Part shown: positions 51,601-62,976 of the stretch, piece by piece
Position numbering within the stretch: position 1 is the first letter of the stretch
Layout: every line of letters starts with the position of its first letter
Assembly (NCBI RefSeq): GCF_028453695.1
Contig: NC_135778.1
Span: 34,027,214 to 34,091,213, forward strand
Reading direction: 5' to 3'
Length of the DNA stretch: 64,000 nt
Source of the DNA: Augochlora pura
Taxonomy: Eukaryota > Arthropoda > Insecta > Hymenoptera > Halictidae
Program-made: the position numbers and the translations under genes
Notes under the pieces: model-generated
Told to the model about the DNA's origin: nothing
Database searches by the model: none
The model's input: only the letters and a program-made list of their open reading frames with translations

Positions 51601-54600
51601 TAATAGTGCAAGGGGTTAAGTACGAATAAGTGCTAATCGTCGCAGCATGAAAAGAGCAACAGTGCAAGGAGCTAACGTTCCATTCTCATTCTGTGTTGCG
51701 GCCTAAAATGGACGTCGTTGAGACGTCTTCGCGCCATCCGGAATATTATTTCTAATAGAAATCGACGCGCAGTTAACAGAAAGCACAAAGAAGACAGAGT
51801 TCTCCCTGTCGTTTGCGAACAGCGAACGCGACTTGTTTTTCTAATGGCACGGACCGACCGGCACAACGGCAATAAATATCCTTTGACAAGACCCGTACCC
51901 GCCGGAATGATGTGAAACACGCAAGCATTTTTCTGCTGGCCGGCGTTATTACTGGCCGAGCAAAAAACGGTGCCGTAGTCCATTTCAGTGACCGGCCGAT
52001 AGGTGAGAACGCTCTGCATGTGCCTGGTCGAATTCTTGTAACGCGCTTGGGGCACGTCCACCATCTCCTCGGTGTTGTTGAATGTCCAACGGAAGCTCTC
52101 CGGCGGCGGATAAGCCTCCACCCTGCAAATGATCCTGGCGTCTTCCAGCCTGGTTACGCCGTAAATTCGCTTCTGATCCGGCACGCAGATTGGTTTGTCT
52201 GGAAACGTGAAATATATATATATGCCATGGGGTGGGTGTGTGTTCGACCTTTCTTTTTTTTTCTCCCCCGAACCCCCCACCGGGATAGATTAGAACGTGG
52301 AATATAGCTTACACATAATTTTCAGTTCCACGTTGTTGCTGTAACCGTCTCCTTCGACGTTGCTGGCAATACAAGTATAATTTCCGGCCTGGGAGCGATT
52401 GACCACCCTCAAAGCGAGGTCGTACTGCTGCACTATCACGCCGTTCTTTGCGTTGTTTTGAATCACGTTGCCCTAAAATTGCGCGCACATTGTATCCGGG
52501 CGCGCGTTGCAGTCCCGGCTGCTCGTTTCATCAACGAGAGGATCAATTAAATATTCGGCGGTGGGGGTGGAACTGCGCCGCTCACAGAGCACGATACGAA
52601 TAGAATTTTCGTAATGGTATTGAATAGTAATGATCCTTTTACATTTCGCGAATCAGCCCCGCGTTTTATTAATAAATCGAGCATTGATTTATCGAGTAAG
52701 TTAATTGTAGACCGTATTATTCTTGAAATTGGAAATTGATGTATGCGGCAGGCTAATAATTAATCGTTTTGTTCGCGAAATTGAATATTGATTCGTCGCG
52801 CAGGATAATAATGAGTCGCAATAATTTCTCAACTGAAAATTACTTTCTACGTCCAATAACACGGGCTCCGTTGCTTTCTAAGATTTAACCTAACCGGGTT
52901 GCAGGGGACACTGCGCGACGAAATGATAGGACACCCCAGAATTTCTCGTGTTTCTCAAAACCAATAATGTATAGAAAGGTTTTGCATGTAGCTGTATAAA
53001 CAGCATCCTTATTTCGGTAATACACGAAATAGCGATCGATGTTTACGCGGTTTTCCAAGAATTATATCTGTTTACGTGAAAACCGGGTACGACAAAATGA
53101 TAGGACAGTAGAAACAGAGAAGTCGGTAGCAAATGTTAGCATGTTAGCGGTTCTGGAAAAGAAATGAATCTATACACATTGAAATTAAATAAAATATTAA
53201 AATTAAATGAAAATCATATTTTTTCTGCACGCGCGCCCATCATTTTGTCGTACTCGTCTTTTACGTAAACAGATATAATTCCTGTAAAAAAGCATAATCA
53301 GTGGCTGTATTCTCGCGTGTTAATTATTTTTATTTTTTGGTTTTTCAGTTTTAACATTATCGGTTTCGAGAAACGCGAGAAATTTTGAGATGTCCAATCA
53401 TTTTGTCGCGCCGTGTGTATCAGTTAATGGAGAATGTTCGCGTATACGGTTCAACTAACGTTATGCTTCCATATCACTTTGTAAGCGTCGGGGTTAGCAT
53501 TGACTTTGCACTCGAAGTAGACGTCGTCCCCTTCCTCGATGTCGTTCGGGTTCATGTTCGACCCTAATTGCAGACGCAGAATTGGAACATCTGAAATAGA
53601 ACGAAGCGGTTAGAAGTGTCACGTCCCGCGTTATTTTACTGTGACATAATGCTTTCGGGGCGGGGGGCGGGGATGGACGCGAGAGACTCTCGGAACCGGG
53701 TATTCGAGTTACTCGGATACTTCGCCGACGCTGGGACTACTTTGTTTATAACGTTGAATAATATAGAGAACCTCCGCAGCGTACTTACAGTACACGTTTA
53801 ATTTCCACGTGTCCTCCAGCACGCCCCGTTGAACTTTGCCGTTCTCCGCCCGGCAAGTAATTACTTTGTCGTGATCGAGTAATGTCGGTTGCAAAATTAG
53901 CGTGGAGCTCGTCCTGTTGCCGTCCTCGGATATCTTTAACGCCGAAGTTGCATTTTACGGTTAAGATTCACGCTGAAGCTCTCCTTGCAACGGCGCAGAG
54001 AAAGCCGTCGAAGTAAATCGAAGCGAACGCAATCCGTCTCGGCACGGTAAAGAATTAAACTACGGGAGGGGGCCGAAACGGTAGGGAACATGGAACACGG
54101 TGGGATCCGAACAACGGGGAGGAACCAAGGTGGAACGAAGTGGCGAACAAAAAAAGGCGAGTCGAAGTTGGAATAAAGTATTGTAATATAAAGCGGAACA
54201 AAGTGGAGTCAAGTGAATTGTACGGAGATCGGGTAAAATAAAGCGGAACAAAGTGGAACAAGGTAAATCGATGCGAAATAAAGTAAAATCGAACGCCGAC
54301 GCGGCGGTGGCGGTGGCGGTGGTGGTGGTGGTGGGAGAAAGTAGGGTAGAGCGGGATAAAATAAAATGCGTGCAATTAAATGCAATTAAGTGCGACGAAG
54401 CGGAGAACAAAGCAGGATAGATTCGTACAAAATGGGCTAGAATTGAATACAACGCTGTACAAGAAAATGGAACGAGACGGAATACGGGTTCGCCGAATCG
54501 AATGCGAAGAACCGTGTGACCGGGTAGAATGAAAGTAGAATGGGCGGGGGCAAAAACTATGTGAAAATACAATGAAGTGCGAGCAAAGACAGCGAGGACT

Positions 54601-57600
54601 AATGAATTCCAGCCGAGTACAATGAAATACAAAATAAATGCAGCGAGGACTAATGAAGTACGACGCGGGGTATACATACAATAATAATAGCGAGGTGAAG
54701 CACGAGGAAAGTAGGATGGTGACGTAATGGAACGCGATGGACTAGCAAAAGGTGCGACGCGGTACAATCGAACAGAATTGTGTACAGGTTCGTCAAAGGA
54801 CGACAATACCTCCTCCGTGTGATTTGTCAATGCTCTGCCGTCCATGTACCAAGACAACTTGGCAGGTGGCCTCGAACCCACGGTCAGGCAAACGATGTCG
54901 TACTTCCTGTCGGCGCTGAGAGGCGCGTGCTCGTTGCTCGATATCGTCACGCTCAGCGGCTTCACTGAAGAGAAAGAACGCGCAGTGTTATTAATGACGG
55001 TTCGAAGATCGCGTCAGGGCCTCTTATCGGCCGGATCTACGAAACGGAAACCGACAGTGCATTTCGATCGCCACCGACGCAGAAACTGGCTGGCTGATGT
55101 TGTTGTTCGCCGCCTGGCACGTGAACACTGCGTGGAGGTCCGCCCTGGACAGTTGTATCACGTTCAGGGTGTTCCTGCGGAGCGACGGGAACTCGCCCGG
55201 CTCGTCCTTCGAGTCCAACAGCATCTCGCCGCGCCACCATTTCACCCTCGGCTCCGGCCGACCTGGAACAATTCGTGCCGCCCTTGATAATCGACTTCTT
55301 AACCCTTAGCGGACGGCTGGCGGATATATCCGCCCAAGAGTGTTTACCGTTGCGGACGGCTGGCGGATATATCCGCCTAAGCGTGTTTACCGTTACGGAC
55401 GGCCGGCGGATATATCCGCCCAAAATACTGCGCGCTCCAATACCCGCCGTCCACAGCGACCGTCTCCCGTCGAGCGTCGCCGTCCACAAAGGGTTAATTG
55501 AAACAAATTTTTTTTAACGTAATTCGAAGCTCCCTATTTCGGATAAAAAATGCACCGGCTGTGTTCGATAAATAATTTCGGAGTTATGGATTTTTCAACG
55601 CGACGCGGTTTCAAGAATCGACGAAACTGCTTTCGATGCGATCGTTTGCCTTGTTTAACACGTTCGTCGTCGCGTCGACCATATCTGAGTGACAGGTACG
55701 CTTCTGTGGGGGCCCCGTCACCCAAATATAGGTGTGACGCTCTTCTTATTCAACATTTTATTTATTTCATTTATGAAAATCCCATTTGTAGCACAGGAAT
55801 TTAATGGAATAAGCAACAGCAAATGTAAAACATACAAAATAAAAATAGTAAAAATTCATACGTTATTATATTCGTTATACATTAATTTATATTTAATGTA
55901 TAAAATATAACGTTGTCATATGCATCCTGACTACCGAATTTGGGCCTGGTAAGAATTTGAAGCGATTTGCGCTGGGCGACGAACGTGCTAAACAAATTGC
56001 GAGACAAGGAAGCGACGACTTTTCGTGCAAATCGTTACAAGACAGGTGACTTTGTACAAAACGACACCGATTAGTACCGTTTCGACCGTGGTAACGATGA
56101 TCAGAGGACAACGATGTAAAAAGTAGCATTGCACAGCGTCCATGTTGTTTCGAGCCGGGGGATCGGATAGACGAGTGTTTGCAAACCATTAACGGCTGTT
56201 TAAACAGACGAAATTTATCGGTCTGTGTTAAACGTCGAGCGATCGCGACCGTCGGTCCGATAAAAAGCGGGGGGGTAGGACGGGCGGCGGAGAAGAAAGT
56301 TTTCAATTAAAATGGGATACTCGCCTCCGGTGACGAGGCACTGCAGCGTCATGTTGCCGCCTTCCTCGTATGGTCCTGCCACCGATGACACCGTCTTCCC
56401 GAGCTCGTCGATTATGTTTGGCTTCTGCGGCGGCACTGTGACGATGCAACAAAAATGAATTAGCTGGGTCGAACGCCTCGCGATCGTTCTCGGCGAATTT
56501 TCGAAGTCGCCGAGGTCTCAACTATCCGCAGCTTTGTCAAAATTATTTTCGGTTCGTTGATATGTAGCTGCAGTAACAATTACAAGATTCGATCTTAACC
56601 CCTTGCACTCGAAGACATTTTAACTGGAAATCTAAAATAATTTTTCTGTCTATTTCCATTTTATATATCAAAGTTCATTCTATGTATATGAAATTGAGTC
56701 TCGTGACTCATGTAACAGTTATACTTTCAATAATATTTTCAATTTCAACTTTCACGATATCCGTGAAAATAATTTCTGTTACAACAATTTTAATGGCGCC
56801 GCAGAATCGCCGCTCGAGTGCAAAGGGTTAATTCAAAAATTCCATTTTTATCAGATTAGCTCTAATTGCGATAAAAGTGTTTCGAATTTGTTCCCGTTAT
56901 CTCGAATTCAATTGTTTCCGGTTCAGTTATCCGTGGCGCAATTATTTCTAGTCGCGATAATAATTTCAAAGTACCGTTACGATCGCTTCAAGGCAAATTA
57001 CGCGTTATAACAATTCCACCTGTTCCATTTCGATTATTTCGAAATTCCGTGTTTCAATTGCCGCGGATTTTCCGCGAGTTCGATATCGCGTCTCGCTAGC
57101 GATTCGCGCGGGCTCCGTTATTACAAGCCGAACAATTCCGGCGATGTTTTTGCAAGACTGGATCAGAGGTTGACCCGCCGGAGACTGCGTGTTTCCCAAG
57201 CCCGGCGAAACGTACAAAGCCGGGAGTAATTAATCCCGCGATTTTCAAAGTGTAACAATGTGATTAAATAGACGTTGGACCTCTTGATCTATACATTCGT
57301 TTAATTAAATTTCCGTCTACGTTTTCAATTAGTACTTCTCCAAGGAAACCGTGGTACTTATTCGAGGCTCCATCATCGTCCCGGAGATTAATTGATAAAT
57401 TCCGTGTGCCCGTTGCTGCAATTTTTCCGCGGCCGCCGTTCGTCGAAACGATCGCGCGCCGCTACTTACCGTTCTTCTGTGCGTTTAGCCGCGCGGAGCC
57501 TACCTAAATTACGCTTGTACCGTCGCGCCGCCGCCGTTCTCTTTCCGCGAGAAACGACAACGAGAGTTTCCGGAGATTTTATAAAATAGCCGCGAACGAT

Positions 57601-60600
57601 GGCGGGACAGATTTTCCCTTGCGACGAGATTCGTCGTGAAATCAACAGAGAAATAGCGACATTGAAGCTTAGATCTCGAAGCGTTCCTTATTCCGAGAGA
57701 AAATGGACGAATTAAGAACGCTGGCAGGTGATCGCGACGAAACGAGTCCCGTTTCGTTGTTTTATAAAACTAGCGGGGACGAATCGCTGTCTCGGCGATA
57801 TTAAACGCGAAACGTTCGGCGAATGTTGTCGAATAGGGGTCGGAAAACTCGTTCAACGAACCGATCACTGTCAGATGAATCCTGGAGTTTCTGGTCGGAC
57901 TTTTAGCGAAGTCCACGCGACACCTGTACTCCCCCTCGTCCCTCTCCTCGATGTGATTTATATTTAAGGTGGCCGGCTCCGTGACCGTTCTGAAAAACGC
58001 CCGGTCGTCCAGGTGATCCTTATCGTTCCAATGGGAGGCCTTCTCCGAGTGTTTGCCCCTCATGTCGTAACTGGAACAAAGTGTTCCCGAGCCCTTCGTT
58101 AATTTTCGTTGCATATTTAATTGGGGACACTGGGCCGGCAGCCCTGCCGACGACGAACATAACCGGGGGGGGAGGAAACACGATCGTTCCACTGTGTTCT
58201 TCTGTGTCAAGGTTTAACGCGAAGACGATTAATTGCAAACGAATAAAATTAAACGTTAATCCTGCGAGTATATTCGCAAAATATAATGCCTGTTCGATCG
58301 AATCAGTTTTATCCGCGGTAGTCCCGGACTGGCATTAGTTTAAATAATACACGGCGGCGTGTAAGGGTGCTTTTGAAAAATTTAATACCAAGGAAAGTAA
58401 CTGCAAATATGTTAATTAATTTTACGCTACAGAGGTGTATCCGAAAATGTGACGCGAGTCTGAATAAATAACGTTCCCCGGAAGTACAACGTTAATCTAA
58501 AGTAATTAATTTCATATGTAATGAGCGCGTTCTAAAAAGACCGCGGCAATTCGGATAAATTAATCGAGAAGAATATGAGCGGGTACTCTAGAATACTCGG
58601 CTAATTTTCTATGCAAATTAATCGGTGTAAACGGTTTTTGTGAATAGAGTTGCGTTCGACGGTGATGTTCTTAGATCGAAAACAGTTTATCAGTCACGCT
58701 GTCGAAGATGCTCGATAACGAAGCGGTTGATTAATTAATCTTGAACCTTCCGGGCCAAAATGCGGCTGGCAGCGAGGCGAATTAAATTGTTTCTGGCATT
58801 GTCTTTTCGAAAAGCGACCCTAACCTCGCTGCCATTGGCTGCAGGTTTATCAGAGAGCCGGGGTGTACTAATACCAGCGCGTGTTGCGTGATGGTTCACT
58901 ATTAGACTGTTCCTGTTTCATGTTCCGGATCGATAGTCGTCAACCAGAGATTTTAATTGGTCGAGCTGGACAATTAAAAATCGACTGGACTAGCCTAACC
59001 TCGGGCGTGCCACGGTAACTCTATTTAGGCCGTTAAAGTAAACCACGGATTAATCAGAAGAATGTTTAGCAGCCGTTTCCATTAGTTCTCTGAAAACAGA
59101 AATTATTTGTGGCTCGTGCGTCGGTGTATAGTCGGTTTCGCTGTTAACGCGATGACTATTGCGGAATTATGGTACGCCCCCGGCGTCATGGGAGTCATTG
59201 GCTACCGGGCGATGGCGTTAATTACGCTGGTGCGTGTAAATCAACGATGTTCGTACATTTTTTAAGAATATCGTTCGGCCGGCTAAATATAACAATTTTC
59301 CGTGGTATCCGTCCAGTTTAAATAATCTTGTAGCTTGTCGACGGTGTTTAATGTCGCAAAGGATTACCGTGGATATTTTTGAAACATTTGATCCTCACAT
59401 TTTCTGTAAAGATATCATCTCCACCCCGAGGAGACTGCTTGAAAGTTTCAAGTTAATCCGATTAACATCCGTCGAGTCCAAGTTCAGGCTCGGCTTTGAC
59501 ACTATAACCGGAGCGAGCGTAAAAGTTTCGACTTGTTTTTTCCCGGAACCGTGCTCCCAAAAATACCTTGAAAAAAATGTTCCATCGATTTTTTCTTCCG
59601 AGCTCGAACTTCGAACTCGCCTCGCTCGAACCTGAACAAATAATCGACGAAAAGGATTCGAGAAAGTATCTTCCGCCGGCGTTAATATTTACGAACGGGA
59701 AAAATCTGAGAGATGGTCCATAGTATTATCTTTCGAATGAAAAAGATCTCGTTCGAAAAGATGAGCACGTTTTCTTAATAAAAAATTCGTTCTGTCAATT
59801 TAAAATACACGCAGAGCTGAGTTTCTATAATCTGTAAAAATCGCTGTATCTTTTGCGATCGTCAATGTTCTATAACGAAAAAAAAATGTAAAATTATGTC
59901 GTGAAACGATACAAACTTTTATAAATTTTCTGCAAATAAATCACTGCGTCGATCGATTAAAAATGTGGGGCAAGAACCGAGAAAAATGGCTTGGCAAACG
60001 TGGGTCCTAAATTTTCGTAATCACGAATATTTCTGTACGAAAAAGATGCTACAGCTAGTCGAAGAAATGATTTCTCGAACGCGGTAGGTCTCGTCGCGAA
60101 ACGCCGGCTAGATTTTCCAAAAAATATTCCGAAAGATCCCCGGTTTTCGAGCAGTCGAAATAATGCTTTTCCGCTCGACTACGATACTGCTTCGAAAATG
60201 CAGGCTCGTTCGACACAGTCGGCCCGGAGCCAGTTAATTGAGAAGCGTTTAACGCGATCCGGATATTTCGCGCGCAGCTCCGCGGAGCTGCGCATTTTCT
60301 GATAAATATGTTCCGCGGGCGATTATGGAGATTGCTTAAGCAGCGCGATATTTTTCGGGTCGGAATAACTCCCCTTTGAAATACCGCAAATCGAATTCCC
60401 GCGCCGCTGCTACGAACGTATCTATGAATGCCTCGGAGCGTTTCGAGTTTTCGTGAATTCGCGGCCGCGGCACGGTTACAAACTAAAACCTTATTGTTCG
60501 TACCGGCGGGAGCCGGCTAATGCCGCGCGAGCGTAAGCAGGTAGTACGCGCGCGCGCGCGCGCTGCCGCTTTACGTCCTGTTGGCCCAAGAAACATATTT

Positions 60601-61536
60601 CAGCCGGTTTCGGCCACTTCCGCGGCGAAACAGCGACATCCTGGAACTACCGACTTCCGGCTCGGGACCCGGGGCTATCGATATTCGATCTACACTTCTG
60701 CCGGACTCGCCGGATTGACTTCCTCCGGCTTCGAAACGACCCGGGTTCCAAGATAAGGCCAGCTCCTAGAGCCTCGAGCTCCGCCGGCTTAAACGCGATC
60801 CTGTATTTTCTTTAATCATGGAGAACCGTTTAACTTTTCTCTGTGTTCCTACGATTCTTTGCCGAATTTTTTCGTGCCGAAATTTTCAAGGTAGCCTGAA
60901 CATTCTGTCAGTTACAGCGGTTCGAAAGAGAACATCGTAGATAAAGCGAGGAATCGTCTTCTGTCTCTACACTCGCGAAGACTATTAAAAATATCCAAAA
61001 GAGCAGCTGGAAAATCGACTTTGCTCTTATGTCATAGTCTTTTATCATTCTTCCGGAATTTTATAATGTAAACATTTTCTATATTCGGAAAATTGTTGCA
61101 GTTACAGAGGGTCGTAAGAGAACCTGCTGGCTAAAGTAAGAAACCACCCCCGAAGGAACATTAAGAACAATTTTAATATCATCAATGAGAATATTAAAAA
61201 ATCAACCTGTTTCTATTTTTTAAATCTTCTGGCATCTTTTAAGAAACATCCGGTACAAAAAATTTTCCAGTTACGCTGGAGATTGCAAAAGTTACGACGA
61301 TGTAAGTATTGTTTTACTTTGGAATCGAGTGAACCATCTCACGATGAATTGCTTGAACGTCTCTCTGCTGTTAATATAATCGAATCGATAGGAATATTAA
61401 AATTACCTGTAAATGGGCGTGACGTCGCTCTTGTACCACACGACCAAAATGGCGGAATCATTGTCTCTGGGCGGCCGGATGTCGCAAGGTAGCTCCGCCG
61501 TGCCTTGAATAACGGCCCGAGACGCGACAGCTGGTC
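48662..61536 (-). CDS. side: Sidestep-family immunoglobulin receptor, 5' end missing
   Basis: Thirteen exons join in phase: 61407-61536, 57862-58070, 56325-56435, 55056-55262, 54810-54964, 53789-53933, 53460-53590, 52313-52472, 51899-52198, 49992-50291, 49644-49868, 49411-49571 and 48662-49021 (about 864 residues). Five Ig domains each keep both cysteines: ELPCDIR/YRCRVDF, LQCLVTGG/FTCQAAN, IVCLTVG/ITCRAEN, FECKVNANP/YTCIASN and IICRVEA/VFCSASN. An FN3 domain (517-616), a membrane helix (about 625-650) and a tail of about 210 residues follow. This is the Sidestep architecture, and segments such as ILVVWYKSD, RCRVDFAKSPTRN and SNVEGDGYSNNVEL are typical of it. In Drosophila, Sidestep proteins are surface ligands that pair with Beat receptors in axon guidance. 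The signal-peptide exon is off the right edge. Which of the several insect side paralogues this is cannot be told. Intron 3 has a GC donor. Confidence 0.94.
49015..49021 (-). other. Alternative acceptors at the last sidestep exon
   Basis: Two AGs precede the ITYAEL motif: TTTCGCAG (exon starting 49021) and CTGTCAG (exon starting 49014). Only the first keeps the frame with the preceding exon (LPLSGEITYAEL), so it was chosen. Confidence 0.6.
50309..50411. repeat. (ATT)n microsatellite
   Basis: About 100 bp of imperfect ATT units starting 18 bp upstream, in gene sense, of the FN3 exon of the sidestep-type gene. It lies inside the intron close to the acceptor (AG at 50292-50293) and probably overlaps the branch-point region. 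Confidence 0.9.
50625..50855. mobile_element. Degraded family 2 MITE
   Basis: The left end CAACCCCTTGCACTATAATAAC follows TTAA at 50621-50624. The interior TTGGTCCTATTATTC and the end GTCATAGTGCAAGGG match other family 2 copies. The right TTAA is lost. It preserves the uninterrupted sequence ATATTAAGGACAAATAACAG that later insertions broke in its neighbours. Confidence 0.7.
51183..51615. mobile_element. Family 2 MITE inserted in another family 2 MITE
   Basis: Begins at a truncated left end (TACTATAATAACGAGTCAGAC) and ends AATAGTGCAAGGGG before TTAA at 51616-51619. It is itself interrupted by a family 1 MITE at 51347-51558. The remaining parts total about 220 bp, consistent with loss of the extreme left terminus. 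Confidence 0.75.
51347..51558. mobile_element. Family 1 MITE, innermost of the nest
   Basis: A 212-bp element with ends CCTTTTGCACTCGG and CCGAGTGCAAAGGG, flanked by TTAA at 51343-51346 and 51559-51562. Removing it and one TTAA joins AAATAATTAAGGACAAAACAG, which matches the unbroken family 2 sequence at about 50814-50831. Confidence 0.85.
52473..53459. other. Sidestep intron, no further feature
   Basis: Non-coding intron between the two Ig4 exons. AT-rich, with no repeat family recognised. Confidence 0.5.
54080..54760. repeat. Purine-rich low-complexity intron tract
   Basis: Intron between the two Ig3 exons. The plus strand is dominated by short degenerate units such as GCGGAACAAAGTGGA and AATAAAGTAAAATCGA, with a GGTGGC/GGT run at 54301-54335. 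The transcript side is therefore pyrimidine-rich and stays open in one frame through most of the intron. Confidence 0.6.
55303..55493. mobile_element. TTAA-bounded MITE with a tandem palindrome array (family 4)
   Basis: A 191-bp GC-rich segment between TTAA at 55299-55302 and 55494-55497, with ends CCCTTAGCGGACGG and the inverse CCCTTTGTGGACGG. Inside, the perfect palindrome GGCGGATATATCCGCC occurs at 55319, 55362 and 55405, exactly 43 bp apart, within a repeated unit that includes GTGTTTACCGTT. It lies in a sidestep intron, 36 bp from the acceptor of the exon starting at 55262. Confidence 0.8.
55498..56324. other. Sidestep intron remainder
   Basis: Non-coding. No repeat or exon recognised. 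Confidence 0.5.
56599..56827. mobile_element. TTAA-bounded MITE, family 1
   Basis: A 229-bp element flanked by TTAA at 56595-56598 and 56828-56831, ends CCCCTTGCACTCGA and TCGAGTGCAAAGGG. The interior CATTTTAACTGGAAATCTAAA matches the copy at 10651-10891. It lies in a sidestep intron. Confidence 0.85.
56832..57861. other. Sidestep intron, no further feature
   Basis: Non-coding. No exon or repeat family recognised. Confidence 0.5.
58071..61406. other. Large sidestep intron
   Basis: Intron interrupting the first Ig domain. Contains a diverged monomer related to the 191-bp array at the right edge (around 59700-59900, with AGATGGTCCATAGTATTATC) and a (CG)n run at 60547-60562. No exon recognised. 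Confidence 0.5.
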
Positions 61537-62001
61537 CTGCAACATAAGGCAGAATTTTTATCAGAACTCTGATTATTTCGAAAATCGCCGACGTCAAAGA
61601 GCAGATATATTAAAATGTTATTATTCGATAGCGCAAGCTGTATCTTCAGCGGAGCTCCGCCAAAGGCAGGCAGGCACAAATTCATGGACTGCGAGTTGAG
61701 TTTTCTCGTCAAACGAGTCCTCCTATCACTCTTCCAGTAATATAACCGTGCGCTCTCTCGTTAATGAGCGAAATGTTTTCATTACGGTAATACACCCCAC
61801 CCCACCCCCCACCCCCGTTCGTTTTCCTTCGGCGGCGATGATTCGCTCCTTCGACGTTTTCTCAATTAGCTGACATAACGCGCACAACTGGAACGTCGAT
61901 TTATACTTATTCATCGACTTCCACTTTTATTTCCGAGATCCTTGCGCGCCAAGCTTTATCCGTTGCTGCAGCGCAAGTTTTTCCGAGGAAACTTCGGAAT
62001 A
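61537..62001. other. Sequence upstream of the first visible sidestep exon
   Basis: Intronic. Includes a C-rich run (about 61796-61816). No signal-peptide exon found here or further right on the minus strand. Confidence 0.4.
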
Positions 62002-62690
62002 TTTTCCGATGGACCTTCTTGCATTTGGGAGATTACTCGGCGGACCAGATCTTGGCATTTTTTTCGTTAAAAAATATCGACGATTGCGAGAGATACAGTT
62101 ATTTTCTACAGACGTGTTCTTAAATTGTATATAAAGGAAATGTTGATCTGGAATTGGAAGAGGCTGATACTGCGATTTTTCACAAAAAGGTTTATGAATA
62201 TTTTTTGATGAGACTTTTTGCATTTGAAAGATTACTATTTGGACCAGATCTTGGAATTTTTTCGTTAAAAAATATCAATGATTGGGGGAGATACAGATTC
62301 TTTTCTGAAGGCATGTTTTTAAATTATATATAAAGGAAATGTTGATCTGGAATTGAAAGAGGCTGATACTGCGATTTTTCACAAAAAGGTTTATGAATAT
62401 TTTTTGATGAGACTTTTTGCATTTGAAAGATTACTATTTGGACCAGATCTTGGAATTTTTTCGTTAAAAAATATCGATGATTGGGGGAGATACAGATTTT
62501 TTTCTGAAGGCATGTTTTTAAATTGTATATAAAGGAAATGTTGATCTGGAATTGGAAGAGGCTGATACTGCGATTTTTTAAACAAAGATTTGCGAATATT
62601 TTTTGATGAGACTTTTTGCATTCGAAAGATCATACTTTGGACTAACTCTAACAATTTTTATCTTTGCAAAATGTTGATTACTGTAAAAAC
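62002..62690. repeat. Tandem array, 199-bp unit, about 3.5 copies
   Basis: TTTTTTGATG-type starts recur at 62201, 62400 and 62599 (199 bp apart), with a more diverged unit starting at 62002. The two central units are nearly identical and include GGACCAGATCTTGGAATTTT and GGAAATGTTGATCTGGAATT. The open frames here are by-products of the repeat. Confidence 0.9.
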
Positions 62691-62729
62691 TACAGTCATG
62701 TCTCGAAGATCTTGTTTTCGGCTGTTTAA

Positions 62730-62972
62730 TCCCTTGCACTATGACTCCGTTAACGTTGCATTTATTAGCACTTATTTGTCCTTAATATTTTCCTCAATAG
62801 GACCAGATAATTTTGGTTACTTGTATCGCCTTTATTTATTTCCTTTTCCGGACTTCGATAATAGAAAAATTGAATTTGATTTCGATTTAGAAGAAATTAA
62901 TAATTTATTAATTTAGTAGAGCTTGCGTGGAATCTCCATCACGAGTCTGACTCGTTATTACATTGCAAGGGG
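62730..62972. mobile_element. TTAA-bounded MITE, family 2
   Basis: A 243-bp segment flanked by TTAA at 62726-62729 and 62973-62976, starting TCCCTTGCACTATGACTCCG and ending TTACATTGCAAGGGG. It contains GTCCTTAATATTTTCC, the intact inverse of the TTAA site used by the nested insertions at 51 kb. Same orientation as the copy at 26725. Confidence 0.85.
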
Positions 62973-62976
62973 TTAA

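Larger units (their letters stand above)
50999..51671. mobile_element. Family 2 MITE (host element) split by a later insertion
   Basis: The left part (50999-about 51180) starts CCCCTTGCACTATAATGAGTC. The right part resumes at 51616 with TTAAGTACGAATAAGTGCTAA and ends AACAGTGCAAGGAG. The two parts total about 238 bp, the family's normal length. It is flanked by CTAA on both sides (50995-50998, 51672-51675) instead of TTAA. Confidence 0.75.

Noticed and set aside
54060..54965. A separate 301-codon minus-strand gene
   Set aside because: Its first 51 codons are the sidestep Ig3 exon and the rest is low-complexity intron.
56319..56325. GT donor two bases inside the GC donor region of the Ig2 exon
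   Set aside because: Using GA|GTATCC would put the next exon out of frame and destroy the conserved GGRPEP junction.
62391..62654. Small protein genes in the 62-kb region
   Set aside because: Near-identical frames recur every 199 bp because the DNA is a tandem repeat; no family similarity.
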